Assembly (NCBI RefSeq): GCF_035222485.1
Contig: NC_085921.1
Coordinates: 3,720,001 to 3,784,000 of the forward strand
Direction: 5' to 3'
DNA length: 64,000 bases
From: Podospora pseudoanserina
Taxonomy: Eukaryota > Ascomycota > Sordariomycetes > Sordariales > Podosporaceae
Part shown: positions 36,415 through 48,531 of the stretch, piece after piece
Layout of the letters: the number at the start of each line of letters is the position of its first letter
Numbering within the stretch: position 1 is the stretch's first letter
Program-made: the position numbers and the translations under genes
Notes under the pieces: generated by a model
What the model was told of the DNA's origin: nothing
The model's database searches: none
Seen by the model: the letters and a program-made list of their open reading frames with translations, nothing else

Positions 36415-38339
36415 TTAAGCAACAGAGTCCTTCTTCTCATAAGCCTGGGGCTCGGAAGAATTGCCGCCAACATCTCCCTTAGGAAGCATGTTGAGCTCAT
36501 CTTCTTGGGCATCGAGGCCACGGAATTGGAGCCAGAAGCAGAGACCACCGATGGCGGCGGCAATGGCAACGACTCCATAGTTCCAGACGAGAAGCGGGTC
36601 GCCAGCAAGGGGCACCAGCGCGAAGCCGATGGCAGACGAGATGGCGTTCATGAACAGACAGACAGACTGAACCATGGAGCGCATGTTTGCGGGAGCCTTG
36701 GAATGGGCATACTCCAAGCTGGTAATGGAGGCCAGAATCTCGGAGAAGGCGATGAGAACGTAAGAGCCGGTCTGGGCCCAGACGCTGATCTCGACATTGG
36801 GGCACTTGATTGCCTTGCCGTCAGAGCCAAGCAACTCGGCGCCGTCAGGACCAAGCATATTGCCACTGGCATGGTTGCCGCACTCGCTCTTCTGGTAGAG
36901 ATAGTATTGAAGAACGCAGGCCCAGATCATGGCGCTGGCAGCAACGAAGTAACCGGCAGCGATACGCTTGATGGGGGTGAAATTGATGCGGAGCTTGCGA
37001 AGGGCGGGGAACACAAGGGTATCCATGAGGGGGATCATGATGATCAGAGCGAAGGGGTTCAAGTTGGTCAAGACGTCGTTGGGGACACCGCCGAGCTTCA
37101 TGGTGGCAGCTTGCGAAATCAAGTTATTGTTAATCTGATTGTAGCAGAGCCAGAAGAGTGGGTACCACATGAACACAGCGCAGGCATTGAAGCCACGGCG
37201 AACCTCATCAACCCCTGATTTATGTTAGCTATGGTTCGAAGCAAAAGGTTGAGATGGCGACAAAACTTACAGGCGTCGTTGAAGTCCATCCACTTGGGCT
37301 TGTTCTGAATCTTGGAGGGCTTGACGTTCTCCCAGAAGGTACCGTCGTGGAGGTTCTTGTAGGTCTTGACGGGGTTGAGGGACCAGCGGCCCTTGTTGGC
37401 GAGGGCGAAGATCTTGAAGGCGCGGCCGAGAACTGAGCCAGCGGGCGGGACACGCTTGTAGCGTCTGCGACCCCAGAGCATAACCAGGGGGCAGAAGCAC
37501 AACATGATGGTGGGGAGAGTGTAAGAGAGCCAGAAGCCGACATAGTGCTCGCAGTAGACCATGCTGAGCTGACCAGCGAGAGCACCGAGGTTGATGAAGA
37601 GGTAGAAGTAGTGGTAGACACGGGAAGCGGTGGCCGCAGGGTCGACGATGACGCGCTCACCAGTCGGCAGGGTGCGAATCACCATTCTCTCGAGATCAAG
37701 CTGCTCAACAATCAAGGGGTTGACGTTGGGCTTGAAACCACCGGTACCGACACCCATAGTGATAATGCCGAGAGTGAAGGCAGCGAGCGCACCATTGGGG
37801 TTCTTGATGACAGGGGGAAGACCGGAGATGATGAGAAGGATGTGACCGATGATATCGATACCGAGGGCGGCACCGATGGTTCTGTAACGACCGAGCCAGC
37901 TGTCGGCAACGTAGGCACCGAACAGAGGCATGGTGTACTGCCAGAAAGCATTGAAGGTCGTCAACGAGAACGAGGTTCTCTGACCCAAGCCGAGGGCACC
38001 GGCTTGGCCATTCTCGATGTCGTAGCTAGCACCTGTGGTGGAGTTGTCTGGCAGCTTCTGCTGAATGAAGTTGGTGAAGACGGCAGTGGTACCGTAGTAG
38101 GAGAAACGCTCGCACAACTCGACGAAGGCGATGGTGTAAATGCTCCAGGGAATCTTGTCGGGGATGCGGCGGAGGGTGTGAAGCTCCTCGTCGGTGGGAG
38201 ATCTGCCATCGGCGCTGACACCGAGGTCGTCGTCCTCGACTGTGCTGCTGAGGACTGGGGCCAAGCCGGCCGCCTCCTTGTCCTTCACGATGGCCTTGAC
38301 ATCGTCGCTCACGGCGATGCTCGTGGGGTCGGACGCCAT
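36415..38339 (-). CDS. PTR2: PTR2-type proton-coupled di/tripeptide transporter
   Basis: Two exons, 38339-37271 and 37214-36415, close into 622 residues across a 56-nt intron that splits a Trp codon (DA-W-VDEVRRG). It belongs to the POT/PTR family and would import di- and tripeptides with protons at the plasma membrane. Visible marks are the ExxER motif in FVELCERFSYYG, the PTR2 signature YLFINLGAL, GTGGFKPNVNPL, and about twelve hydrophobic segments. There is a charged N-terminal tail of about 75 residues, and a loop between segments 6 and 7 including the AFKIFALANKGRW region. The C-terminal tail is acidic, with possible ubiquitination lysines. Such transporters are normally nitrogen-regulated; the 5.2 kb upstream region could carry those sites, but I did not establish any. 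Confidence 0.95.
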
Positions 38340-38493
38340 GGTGGGCTGTGTGGGAAGCTCTCTCTGAATGGAACACTCAGGTGTTGCCTTGTCTCGTCTT
38401 TGGAGAGCGGCCGTAAGGTCGCCGGGTGCCAGGTGGATGGAGAGAGAGAGACTTGAGCCTGCCGTGTCTGAGAAGCGAAGCAGCAGGACGGCA

Positions 38494-38504
38494 GGTATTA
38501 TATA
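38494..38504 (-). promoter_or_regulatory. Candidate TATA box of PTR2
   Basis: On the minus strand the sequence reads GTATATAATA about 155 bp upstream of the PTR2 start, a good TATA match at a plausible distance. Confidence 0.35.
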
Positions 38505-41500
38505 CGACCCCGCGAGATATATTTTTCACCTTAAGCAACCACTAGTGTGGCGAGCGAGCACCGCATGGGGTACAACTGCACCTGCCCTCCTTGCTGCCCT
38601 ACCTTCCATGGGTACAATCTGGGGCAAGAGCGACCCGAGGGCTCGAGTGATGGTCGAGTCTCGGCTCTTTCTCTGCATCGTATAGTATTCCCGCTCCCGG
38701 AGGTACCAACGGAAGGAACAACGGACCATGGACAGGGAAGGAATGCCCACCTCTGGAAAGTGCTCTGTCTTGGGATGGCTTGCCACCTTCCAAGATTGAC
38801 CAAGAGCGCCAAGAGATAGATGAACAACGGGTTGCCTGCCGTTTTCCCCTCCAGTCAACCACAACCCGCCCCCCTCTTTCGACGAAACGGCAACATGCTA
38901 CTGGCGATCCCTGGCCTGATATAGAGGGGTGGCATGTACACGAGGGTAATTGCCCCAATTGATCGAATCTAGATGCTGTTTCCGTCGAGCTCTGGTTTCC
39001 CCCCACGCATTAGGTACACATTGTGCCAGTCTGGTATGTACTTATTTGTTTTGCTTTGTCGACGTCGCAGCACAAGTGCCGACATGCCGAGAAACGCCAT
39101 GCCGTTCATGTTTGGACGAAGCTTTCTCCCGCGCCTCTGCCGCTTGGCTGCGCGCCGCTGAGCGACACGGCGCAAAGACAAGTCGGCACAAGCTCCCGCA
39201 GGCGCCTTGGACCGTCTTGGGGGACTGGGGGATGTTGACCAGGGGTCGGGCTTTTGGTGTGAGAGGAACTTCCTAGATCGTCTATGCCCAGCCTCTTGGC
39301 ACCAATGCCCGCGCCGGATCGTGTGGGGACCCACCCGGTGCCTGTCAGCGAAAAATCAACGACATGAGCACCGAGGTGTGGCAACCCTGGAGGGGAACCG
39401 GCCGACGACGACCTGATTGCCCCACGGAGAGCCCGCGGGCCGGACCAGACACCGTTATTCGACAAGTTAGAATACTGGAGGATTTAGAGCTCATCCTCAC
39501 CATCACAAGCGCCGGAGCATCATCACGGGGGCCTGCTATTGGGTCCGGGAATAGCGATGGCGAGAGGGGTCCCCATACAGTTATATGGGCTGATGGAAAG
39601 ATCGTCGATGGGGTAGCAGTATACAGCCAAGTACTCCAGTGTCTGAAGTCCTTGGGCGGACGGGACAACGGTTTGCCATGTGATGTCTGTCCTCTCTCAT
39701 GGGACGAACGTTTCGACACGAGCTTCGAGAACTTTTGCCTCTCATTGTTGATTGGAGCATCAAAAGACCCGAACGTTAGGATGACGGTTCTGCCAATGCG
39801 GCTCTGGAAGCTTATTTGTGCATTCGCAGTTATCTCTCGGATTGCGCCATCTGCTCCCTTCCCACGACGATAACCAGTCAGTTCGAGCGAGATACTACGG
39901 CCATGGTGTCCCGTGGAGGCTCGACGCCGGGTATGTTTGCTTTTCGGTGTGCGCCGTCGCATCCAGGATTCCTAGGCCATTAGTTTTCCTCCTTCCTAAA
40001 GCGTGCTTCAACAACGACACACAGAAACCACCTCGGTCCACCATTGAGAAATCACGAAGAAAAGAGCATTCCAACCGTTGTCCAATGAAATGCTCACATT
40101 TCTCCAACAGCGAGGTATTTCTCGGTATTTCTGTATGGTTTAGTCCAATAGCTTCACCTGCTCACCGTTCACCGATGAGAGCAGGAGCCACGGAGCATAC
40201 CTAGTGGTTGGGTGGAACGAGTACTGCGGAACCTGAAAAGTATGAGACAGGGACCTCATGATCAGGGCTGCTTGGCACAGATGGTCTAGGTATGTAACGG
40301 ATGTCAGATGCGGGTGCTGTTGTTATCAAAAAGCGAGAATGCCACGCTGATGCATCTCTGCCTCTATCTTGTGCTTATGGTGCTGCCATGCAGTCGTTAT
40401 CTTTTGGGGTAGCTGTTGCTCGTTACGAGGGTGTGGTAGCGAGAGGGATCGGCTGATACATTGGCAATTACCTCGTCTTGTATGGCTGCCTTCTTCTTTC
40501 AGCGGCCGTATAATCGAAGCGTCGGTCACGCAAACAGCATGCGAGTGGTGGTGAGAATGCAACGGCTGAAGTGGTAGGGGGGAGCGGAAAAAAGGCGGGT
40601 TGTTACAGTCCAAGTCACCTTCCGCAATAGGAAGTGCCATTTAGTCACGGTCGATGCTCCTTCGCGACAGCACAGGTGCCAGCGGAATAATGGCCTGAGG
40701 ATGACAATCCTCCCGATACTAAAACGTAAAGCTCGCAAAGCTATGGTTTTTGCGAGTCTCACCTGGGCTTCGATGCCTGCGCCGTGGGACCTACTTTATC
40801 TACTCTCGGACATGATACCGAGAAGGATTTATTTTTCGGATTGTGGGGGTTCTGGCAGTGACGTCAGACCTCCAACACAACTCCGAATGCTTCGAGGGTT
40901 AGGGTCTATATCGACCCAACATCTGAATTGCATGATCATGATCAACAAGTCGGCCCTTTGCAACAGTCACATGCGGTGGATCGAGCCAACGACATTCTTC
41001 ATCGGTCTGCCACTTCCTACCTTCTCTTCCTAGATATCGCTGCGTTGTTAATGGCAATGCTGTGGCGTTAAGATTCTCGGGTTTTTGCAACAGCTTGCCC
41101 TTTCAGGTCCTTGCGCATCAAGCCGTCAGCAGGACCTCCAACATGCAAGTTCGGTGGCCCGTCCACTTTGGGCTTGCATCAGACTTATATGCCAAGATGC
41201 TTGGAAATAGAACACAAAGCAGCGTCGGCGCTCGGCAGTTGTGCTTTCTTGAGCCGAAGTTCAGGGTTTTCATGGTGGATAAGGTAGGTCTTCTTACCTC
41301 GGTGAGCAGAGAGGTGTGGTCAGATGTCACGAGCTCGCGCTATTGGGCTAACAGTAAAAGGCTTTTGCTAATCAGCAAAATCTGATAGCGTGGCATCACT
41401 TATTCCTTCTTTTCACCCAGAACGGCAACAGACCACATAGGTACTCACGAACATTGCTACCAGTCTCCATGTCCACATCACCCCAGATCTTCGCATATGC

Positions 41501-43590
41501 ATTATGCACTGCGGCATTGTGCAGTACTTTCCTGGGACTCGGGGATCTTCCGTTACTCAAATCACATCCCACAACCTACTAGCGAAAGCGAAAAACCCCA
41601 GACCAAACAGCAAAAATTCACCATGGCATTCCTTTTTAGAAACTCAGGTTCCTGCCCATGAAGCCAAGACAGCTCGGGAATATTCTTGACAAACGCCAAG
41701 TATTCGAGATAATGAAGCTTGTCCTGTCGAACCCAGGCCCATCCTCGCCGGCGTTGGAGTCACAACCCTGATCCATGAGCTCGCAGTAGAACAGGGGTGC
41801 CGGTACCTGCACGAGGAACATGAGATGGCCAGGGAGAACTCCGCCAAGGCTACATACGCTTTCTCTAGAGCTCGGGATAACCTCTGTTCTTTGCTTGCTT
41901 GCTTCGATCCTAGCCTGCGCTTTGCTCTTCTTTGCCAAGATGACATGACTCTTTCTTTGCAGCTGCTTTATAGGAACTTGCCGAGAAAGCTCCATCATGT
42001 GAAAAGTCATGGGGAAAACTGAGGTGACTGGTGACGATCAAGGATGGGTAAAGCTTTAGCCGACACGTGAGCCATGGAGAAATTACTGATCGGACATATG
42101 CCTATCGCGAGAGTTCCAGATCATGACACAACGACCCGATATTCCAACAAGGTGCCTCTAGTATATACAATCGTTACCTCTCATCCAGAAGGCAGAAGCC
42201 TGTGTTCGAGTACTGACATGAAGGCCGGGTATTCACGGCTTATCATCAGGCAATAACAGGTAGCATGGCATTCACTTTGAGATATGTCCTTGCTGATCTT
42301 TCATACCCATCTGATCATCTGATGGGTAGTTTATCCAGCGTCAGTTCATCGAAACTGCTTTTCGTGCTCGTCTTCAACTACAGCCAGGATTTTTACCTGT
42401 GAGGATAGCATCGATCCTTGTCATGCCTTTGCTCGGTCTCACGCTCATTCCATTCCCATCGAAGCCATCAGGCCGTGCGAGTGTCGAGTAGCTGCGGAGA
42501 CATAAAGGGGGGGGGCTATCAGTCAACATCCTGTTCAACATCCTTAGCCATTCCAGCTTAGAGGTTTGATCAGCCGTTGACTTTCAGAGTGGCTGGTTGT
42601 TGGGATGACACTGTCCAAACCTTCCCCTCCCCCGTCTGTGCTCTGGTTTAAGTCATCTTTATTTGAGAGAGCGTCTGTCACCTGGCTGACCGTGGAATGC
42701 AGGGCATTCTTTCTCATGTATCTGTTCTCATGCTATAGCTCCAATGTTCGTTCTCTGATCGTTGCCATGTTATCATCAGGACAGTGAAGCAGTGATGATG
42801 GACGGGCTGTCAGTAAAACGCAGGGCACCTTGAAGTCAAGAAATATGTACCTGTTCCCATGCAATCACTGGCGAGTCTGTGGGTTGGGGGTTGGGGAAAA
42901 GACAAATGGCAGTCAAGGCGTTTACATAGTGCCTCGTTGTCAGGTTATTACCGAGGAGATGCTATGCATCTTGGGCGTGGCCAAGACGAGCAGACTGTCA
43001 GTGCGGGTGCGTTGATCTGACAGTTCTGACAACTCGGGCAAGCACGGCCGAATGGGCTTCATTCAAGGTAGGAATTGTGGGCGTCTTTGTTGGTCATGTT
43101 TGTAGAAATCACAGAGGAGGTCGGGAGAATGGCAGATCTAGGTAGCCTCGTATGAGAGAGAAGCACAAGGATATTTTCAGCAGAGCATGGGGAGTTTTGA
43201 TTTTGATATTCTCCAAGTGTCCTCAGTCTAGGCCCTCCCATCTCTTCAACATGCCAAGGGAGCCATGTGCTCCTCTCTCGGATACAAAATGACATTACAC
43301 GGAGTGCGTCGAGGTAACGAACCGGTACTTCACATCTTTCCGACCTGTACAATATCCTGCCACGCGTCTTTCGGAGCATCCGGCGTTCGTACTGTTGGGG
43401 TAGGCCCGCGTTTCCGGTGCTCGAGCTTTTCGATGCAATCATCTAGCTGAGAACGCACCCAACCGTTAGCTATCAAAGCACGTCTTGCCTAAGGTAAGTG
43501 CATGAATATGCATCACCCAGTCACTTGCAAGGCAAGTGGTGGGTTTCGGAGCAGACTGGGTTGGTCGTTGTCATAAAAAAAAAGAATTAT
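38505..43590. other. 5.1 kb gene-poor interval upstream of PTR2
   Basis: Several mid-length frames overlap on both strands (for example 39345-39962 minus and 39364-39873 plus), but none has domain character or consistent splice sites. A run of nine G occurs near 42508. No transposon remnants, tRNA or repeats recognised. Possibly promoter and non-coding transcripts. Confidence 0.55.
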
Positions 43591-43863
43591 TCACCCCACC
43601 TTCGGGAGTGAATGTTGGAGCCAATGTTCGACTGCGGATAACCTGTTCGCTGTGTTTTTGTCCCTCTTCAGCCTGTCCGTCTCTTTTTTCGCTCTCCCGA
43701 TTCTATCCTTCGCCAAAGCCTCCCAGAATTTTATGTGGAAATCGTCCCTCTCCCTCTCCCTTCTGTCCTGGTTTCTCTTCCTCTTGTAGACATCGACCCC
43801 GATGCCGAGCAGCATAGGAAAGAGGACCAAAACTGGCAGGTAGGGCCTGACGGATTCAAACAT
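43591..43863 (-). CDS. Putative small single-pass membrane protein
   Basis: A 90-residue frame starts at the ATG 43863. It has one hydrophobic segment near the N-terminus (LPVLVLFPMLLGIGVDVY) followed at once by a long, highly charged helical region (KRKRNQDRRERERDDFHIKF) and ends SLPKVG. The layout, an N-terminal anchor with a positive stop-transfer and a soluble helix, resembles small fungal organelle-membrane proteins, but I know no family. The frame continues open upstream of the ATG without another convincing start. It lies alone in an otherwise empty 7.8 kb region. It could be spurious. Confidence 0.45.
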   Translation of the reverse strand: MFESVRPYLPVLVLFPMLLGIGVDVYKRKRNQDRRERERDDFHIKFWEALAKDRIGRAKKETDRLKRDKNTANRLSAVEHWLQHSLPKVG

Positions 43864-46141
43864 CTTGGAAATGTATTTTTGAAAGGAGTGTGTATGGATG
43901 CCTGGTGTGCCGGGATAGCAATGACAACGACTGAGCGAATTGGTTGGGCAGTTTGTGAGCATGCGGGAAATAAGTTTGACGGTGGCAGGATAAATATAGA
44001 TAAGGCTTGCAGGGAAAGAGAGTAGATTTTGGGGGTGAAAATTGAATGGTGACCTGCATTGGTTGAAGTTAAATCGCGTTGGTGGCTTGGAAAAACACCC
44101 CATCCCGCGAGATATCACAATCTGAACGAAAGAAACAAGACTGAAATGGAATCACCGCCTGGAAAATAATCAACACGGTACTCGACTGTTGTTCGGGGCT
44201 CCCTGACCATCTTGAAGGCCTTATTTTCGAGTAGCAACCTCCTCTTCAAATACATGGCATGGGCACGCACATGGAAACTATCACTGCGAACAGTGGTGCA
44301 ATGTCAACAACGACGTGTATGCCAGGCGGACAGACATGCTGGATCTCACAATCGGTTTTGAAACAAGAATGGGGAAGAGTTCATGTCCAGTCAGAGTTCC
44401 ATATGTTCCACAAATCAAGCTAGGCCGGTGTTTCGCTTCAGGGCTTACAAAATTTCTGTTTGCCCTACCAGCGTCATGAAACATTGAAATGGCGTGCGAG
44501 TTATTCATTGTCGGTCTCACCTAATAAGCACTCACTTTTCACAAGTCACCAAGCCATGTTCTGTAAGGCTGAAGCCATATTTGTTGCGGATGATTTCCAT
44601 CGCAGCAACTCATTCCGAGTTTGAGCAGCCCAAGGAGGTGACACGAAGCCATAAAATCAGGGCTCATTATGACTGGGAAGACTGGGATGATATCCCCACT
44701 CGGCAACCCAGGTGCAAGAAGAAATCTGTAACACAGAGAGCGGACATCAACTAGGCGTGACCTGTACTGTCAGCCGGGCAAGCGCAGGAAAACTTCGGCC
44801 AACAATAGAGGCTTCGGACTGAGAAAGCGAAAGTTGTATTTCTGGAAGATGATCTGCATCCTGAATATCTGAGATCCGGGAAGAGAGCAGCAATGAATAA
44901 GACGTGTTGGTGAGTTCTATTCTTAACAAGCCAGTGCGTAGGCGGCAGTGTTGTAGGTAGAGCGAACTAGAAGGCTCTTCGAAACCGACCAGCTGAGACG
45001 CGTACACAGTAGAGTCCACAATGAAACTATTGACAGACGAAGCTTTGCTGACTGGTCGGGAGAGGCCGTGAAGGGGCGAGAAAGCTTGGGTCCGGCACTG
45101 TGTGTACGTACCTGATCTAAAGATTCTCTAGTGACGGGGTGGATCTTCAAGCTGGAGTTGCTGGAGGCCGGTTTGAGATGGCCTGAGACAGTTACTACCC
45201 TCAGAGAGGCTTGTCTTTGTTGGTCTGACCCGAGACGTTGGAAACGGCCCAGGTTCTTGTGGCCCAGCGGGTTGTTGGGCTGCTACTTTCCCCGCCCCCA
45301 TAAGCAACAGCTTTCCCGGTCTGAGGTGAGCGAGTCCCGGATTCCACTTGAGTCCAGAACATTGCTGCGTTGCAATGGTCTGAAGCTTATTAAGTGGGGC
45401 GTTTCTATGTAACGTCAGCGCCCAGGCACACCCGTTGGCGGGGTGTGACCAACAACCTTCACCCACCGACAGGTTTATCACGATTATAGACAAATATTTC
45501 GCAGTCGTTTTCGACCAATGCCTTTCTCATTCAGGAACGCAGCATTGCAAACCACAGGGCTCATCATGTTGATCCGTGCTTACAAGTGTTTGGTAACGGA
45601 TCTCCGTTCAGTGTTTCTGGCCACACTCGCCATGCTCCAAACCCGTCGGCTAGGAAACTGTCACGGGCCGTTGGGATGAGCTTTTCGCAGGGCTCAGACT
45701 TGGACTCATCCGATGAACTCACCCCTGGCCTTAGCTCACCGGCCTCCTTCGAAGAATGTCCCCTCGCAGCCTCTAGGCTAGCGTTGGTGGTCGGTCTGCA
45801 AGACCACCGACCTGCCGCCTAGATGGGGACCTGCTTCTTCTACGCCGATCTCACAAGGCGCGTTCCTCATAGCACACACAGTACCGTCAACAAGCTTCCA
45901 GCTGGCTGGGTGATGTTGCCGCTCGATCTTTTTTTCTTCTCAATTTCCTTCTGACGTATGATCTCGTCTTCTTTAATCAGAGATATATTTCTCCGACACT
46001 TCTGGTCACTTTCGTTTGTGACACGCAGGTTGCATCTCTCGTTTGCATACCTTACCTATTTGACCCTTCACACCACACTCACTTTAATCTTTGTTTCATT
46101 GCACCTTACTTCAAAGAATATCAGACACCTACCATCGAACC
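43864..46141. other. Gene-poor interval upstream of the DUF3405 gene
   Basis: About 2.3 kb with only short unrelated frames. The right end (45,940-46,140) is T/C-rich like a fungal core promoter and leader. No gene seen. Confidence 0.5.
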
Positions 46142-48531
46142 ATGGGGCCGCCCTCCTTCCTTATGAGGAGCAAATCTGACGATTCCTTCTTGAGCATACT
46201 TTCCACCAAAGAGGAGAAGTCGCTTCTTCCAGCGCCAGTACACCGAAAACCAAAAATCAGAGTACGAACGCTTCTAGGCCATTGCTTATATCGTAGGGTG
46301 ATATTATGGACTGCCGGCATTCTATTTCTCTTATGCTTAGCGCTTTCATCACCAGGGGGTCGCCAACGCCGCCAAAGGCTGCTGGAGTTGGTGGACTTGA
46401 GCCATCAGGATGTGAGAAGCGGCGGTGATGAGGGTGAAGCACCAACAGTTGCCAAGGACACAGAGGGTGTGGTTTTTGTGGTCTCCGCGGGAGATGCGCC
46501 ACAGGTTCAGGTTCAGGGGGAGCACATGCCAACCTGGTTGCGATTTAGACAGTGAGTACTCCCAGGAACAGAGGAAACATGTTGATCGCGACTTGGCGCT
46601 AACGTTCCACCAGCCTTGACGGTTTCTTCAATGGTCTCAAAGCCCTAGTGCCAGCAAACGAACACATACCGGAGTATCCCAGGAAGCCGGGTGAGGCGTC
46701 ACCGTTCCCACTCACGCTATCTTACACCGGCTTGCCGACCCCGACGCCCTACGTATCTCAACCTGACTATGAATCGCCGGAATACATCTCCCAGTACCAC
46801 GCCGTCGAAAAATGTTACCTCGACAAGGAACGGAGGATTCCGGTTCCCGATCTGTATGCTTACAATGGCGTTGTCCAAGGCCAGCCAGAACCTGCCATGG
46901 GCTCACGCAACTTACTGGGACTTCGTGACGATGTTTGCTTTGACAGATTCGGTCGATACGGGCCTTATGGCCTTGGATATAGCTTTGACGAGGGAGGTGC
47001 ATTTGTTGGCACTGACACAGAGCAGGAAGGCAGCAGTACGGTTTGGGAAAAGACGGGCAAAATTAACTATGAAAACATGGACTGGGGCGATGCCCAGACG
47101 CGCTGCTACGAATCGAACAAGAAGCGCTTCGCCGACCCAGCAGTACCAACAAAAACTGCAGCAGTTTCAGGCCAACCTCATCAACGGTCATTTTTGCGCA
47201 ACGAGCGGCAGAAGATCCCCCGGACGGCCGTGGTCATCAGGGCCTATGTTGGGTTTCAGTGGACGCAACACAACATCTTGAACTTCCGGGCCCTGATATC
47301 TGAACTGGCGCTCAAATCCGGCGGCGAATACGCCGTACACTTCCTCCTCCACGTGCGCAACAATAACGAGGCCATCTGGGCCGACCCCATGACGGCCCAG
47401 CGCATCCTGGACGAGAACATTCCCCAAGAGTTCCACGGTCTCTGCACGCTATGGTCAGAAGCCCAAATGCGCCTCTACTACCCAGGAAAGTTTGGGGGCA
47501 GCTTCCAGAACCCCAGCGGTGGTGATATTCATGGTGTTTACCGCAGCGCCCATTTCCCTCTGCAGCACTTCGCCATGCAGCACCCCGAGTATGAATACTT
47601 TTGGAACTGGGAACTCGACATGCGCTGGTTAGGGAATTACTATGAGCTCTTTGATCGCCTCAGTGCCTGGGCCAAGGAACAGCCCCGTAAAGAACTGTGG
47701 GAGCGCTCTGCCAAATACTACATCCCTTCCTACCACGGCTCTTGGGAGAACTTTACCTCCTTGGTGCATAATGAGACCTTGAACAGCGGACGCGAGGCCA
47801 CCTACGGCCCAGTTCAGTTCCCCGGCCGCCAACCCCTCCGATCAGAACTCCGAGGCGAGAGCTTCATGCCCTCCAATTGCGATCCAAACAACAAATCCGA
47901 CACCGAGTGCGGCAAAGGCGAAGAAGCCGATCTCATCACTCTGAACCCGCTATTCGACACGGAGCACTCGGGCTGGGTCTTTTCAACGGATGTCACAGGA
48001 TATAAGCGCTCCTTGCCTCTGCCTCCGAGAAGATGTAGCATCATCACCGCTAGCCGGCTCTCCCGTAGATTGCTGAACACCATGCACGAGGAGACCTGGA
48101 GACTGAAGCACACCATGTTTGCCGAGATGTACCCCGCCACTATGGCACTTCACCACGGGTTGAAGGCCGTCTATGCCCCTCACCCTGTTTACTTGGACCG
48201 AGAGTGGGAGATTGAAGCGATTGACAAGGCTTTCAACGGCGGGAGGGATCACACTGCTGGCGGGCACGGTTCTCCGTTTGACTTGAACAACGAGCATAAT
48301 CACAAGGGGAGCAGCTGGTACTACAATAGTGAGTTTGCCGGCTTGCTTTGGAGGAGGTGGTTGGGGTATGCGCAGTTTGATGGCCGGGGAAGGAATGGTG
48401 GACGGTCAGGGGAAGGGCAATTGAGGGGTGGGAAAGAGGAAGAGGAGAGGGCGGCTGGGACGGGCAGGTTGTGCTTGAGGAGCATGTTGGTTCATCCTAT
48501 CAAGTGGGAGCATCCTAGTGAGCTGGATTGA
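46142..48531 (+). CDS. DUF3405 type II membrane protein, probable Golgi glycosyltransferase-like
   Basis: Two exons, 46142-46551 and 46614-48531, give 775 residues. The 62-nt intron has GTGAGT, GCTAAC and CAG. A cytosolic basic stretch precedes a single signal anchor at about residues 53-72 (VILWTAGILFLLCLALSS), then a stem and a large luminal domain. The DUF3405 core is clear: RTAVVIRAYVGFQWTQHNIL, NFRALISELALKSGGEYAVH, EFHGLCTLWSEAQMRLYYPG, HGVYRSAHFPLQHFA, FWNWELDMRWLGNYYEL and WERSAKYYIPSYHGSWENF. The Asp-containing WELDMRW could be a nucleotide-sugar/metal motif. The family is common in filamentous fungi and has no established activity that I can name; the glycosyltransferase idea is inference. 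Start is the first ATG after an in-frame stretch lacking one. Confidence 0.9.

Noticed and set aside
39345-39962. Overlapping 205- and 169-codon frames on both strands
   Set aside because: Neither has a recognisable motif or splice support, and the two are mirror frames of each other.
43735-44025. Plus-strand 96-codon frame
   Set aside because: It is the complementary shadow of the small membrane protein frame, and less protein-like.
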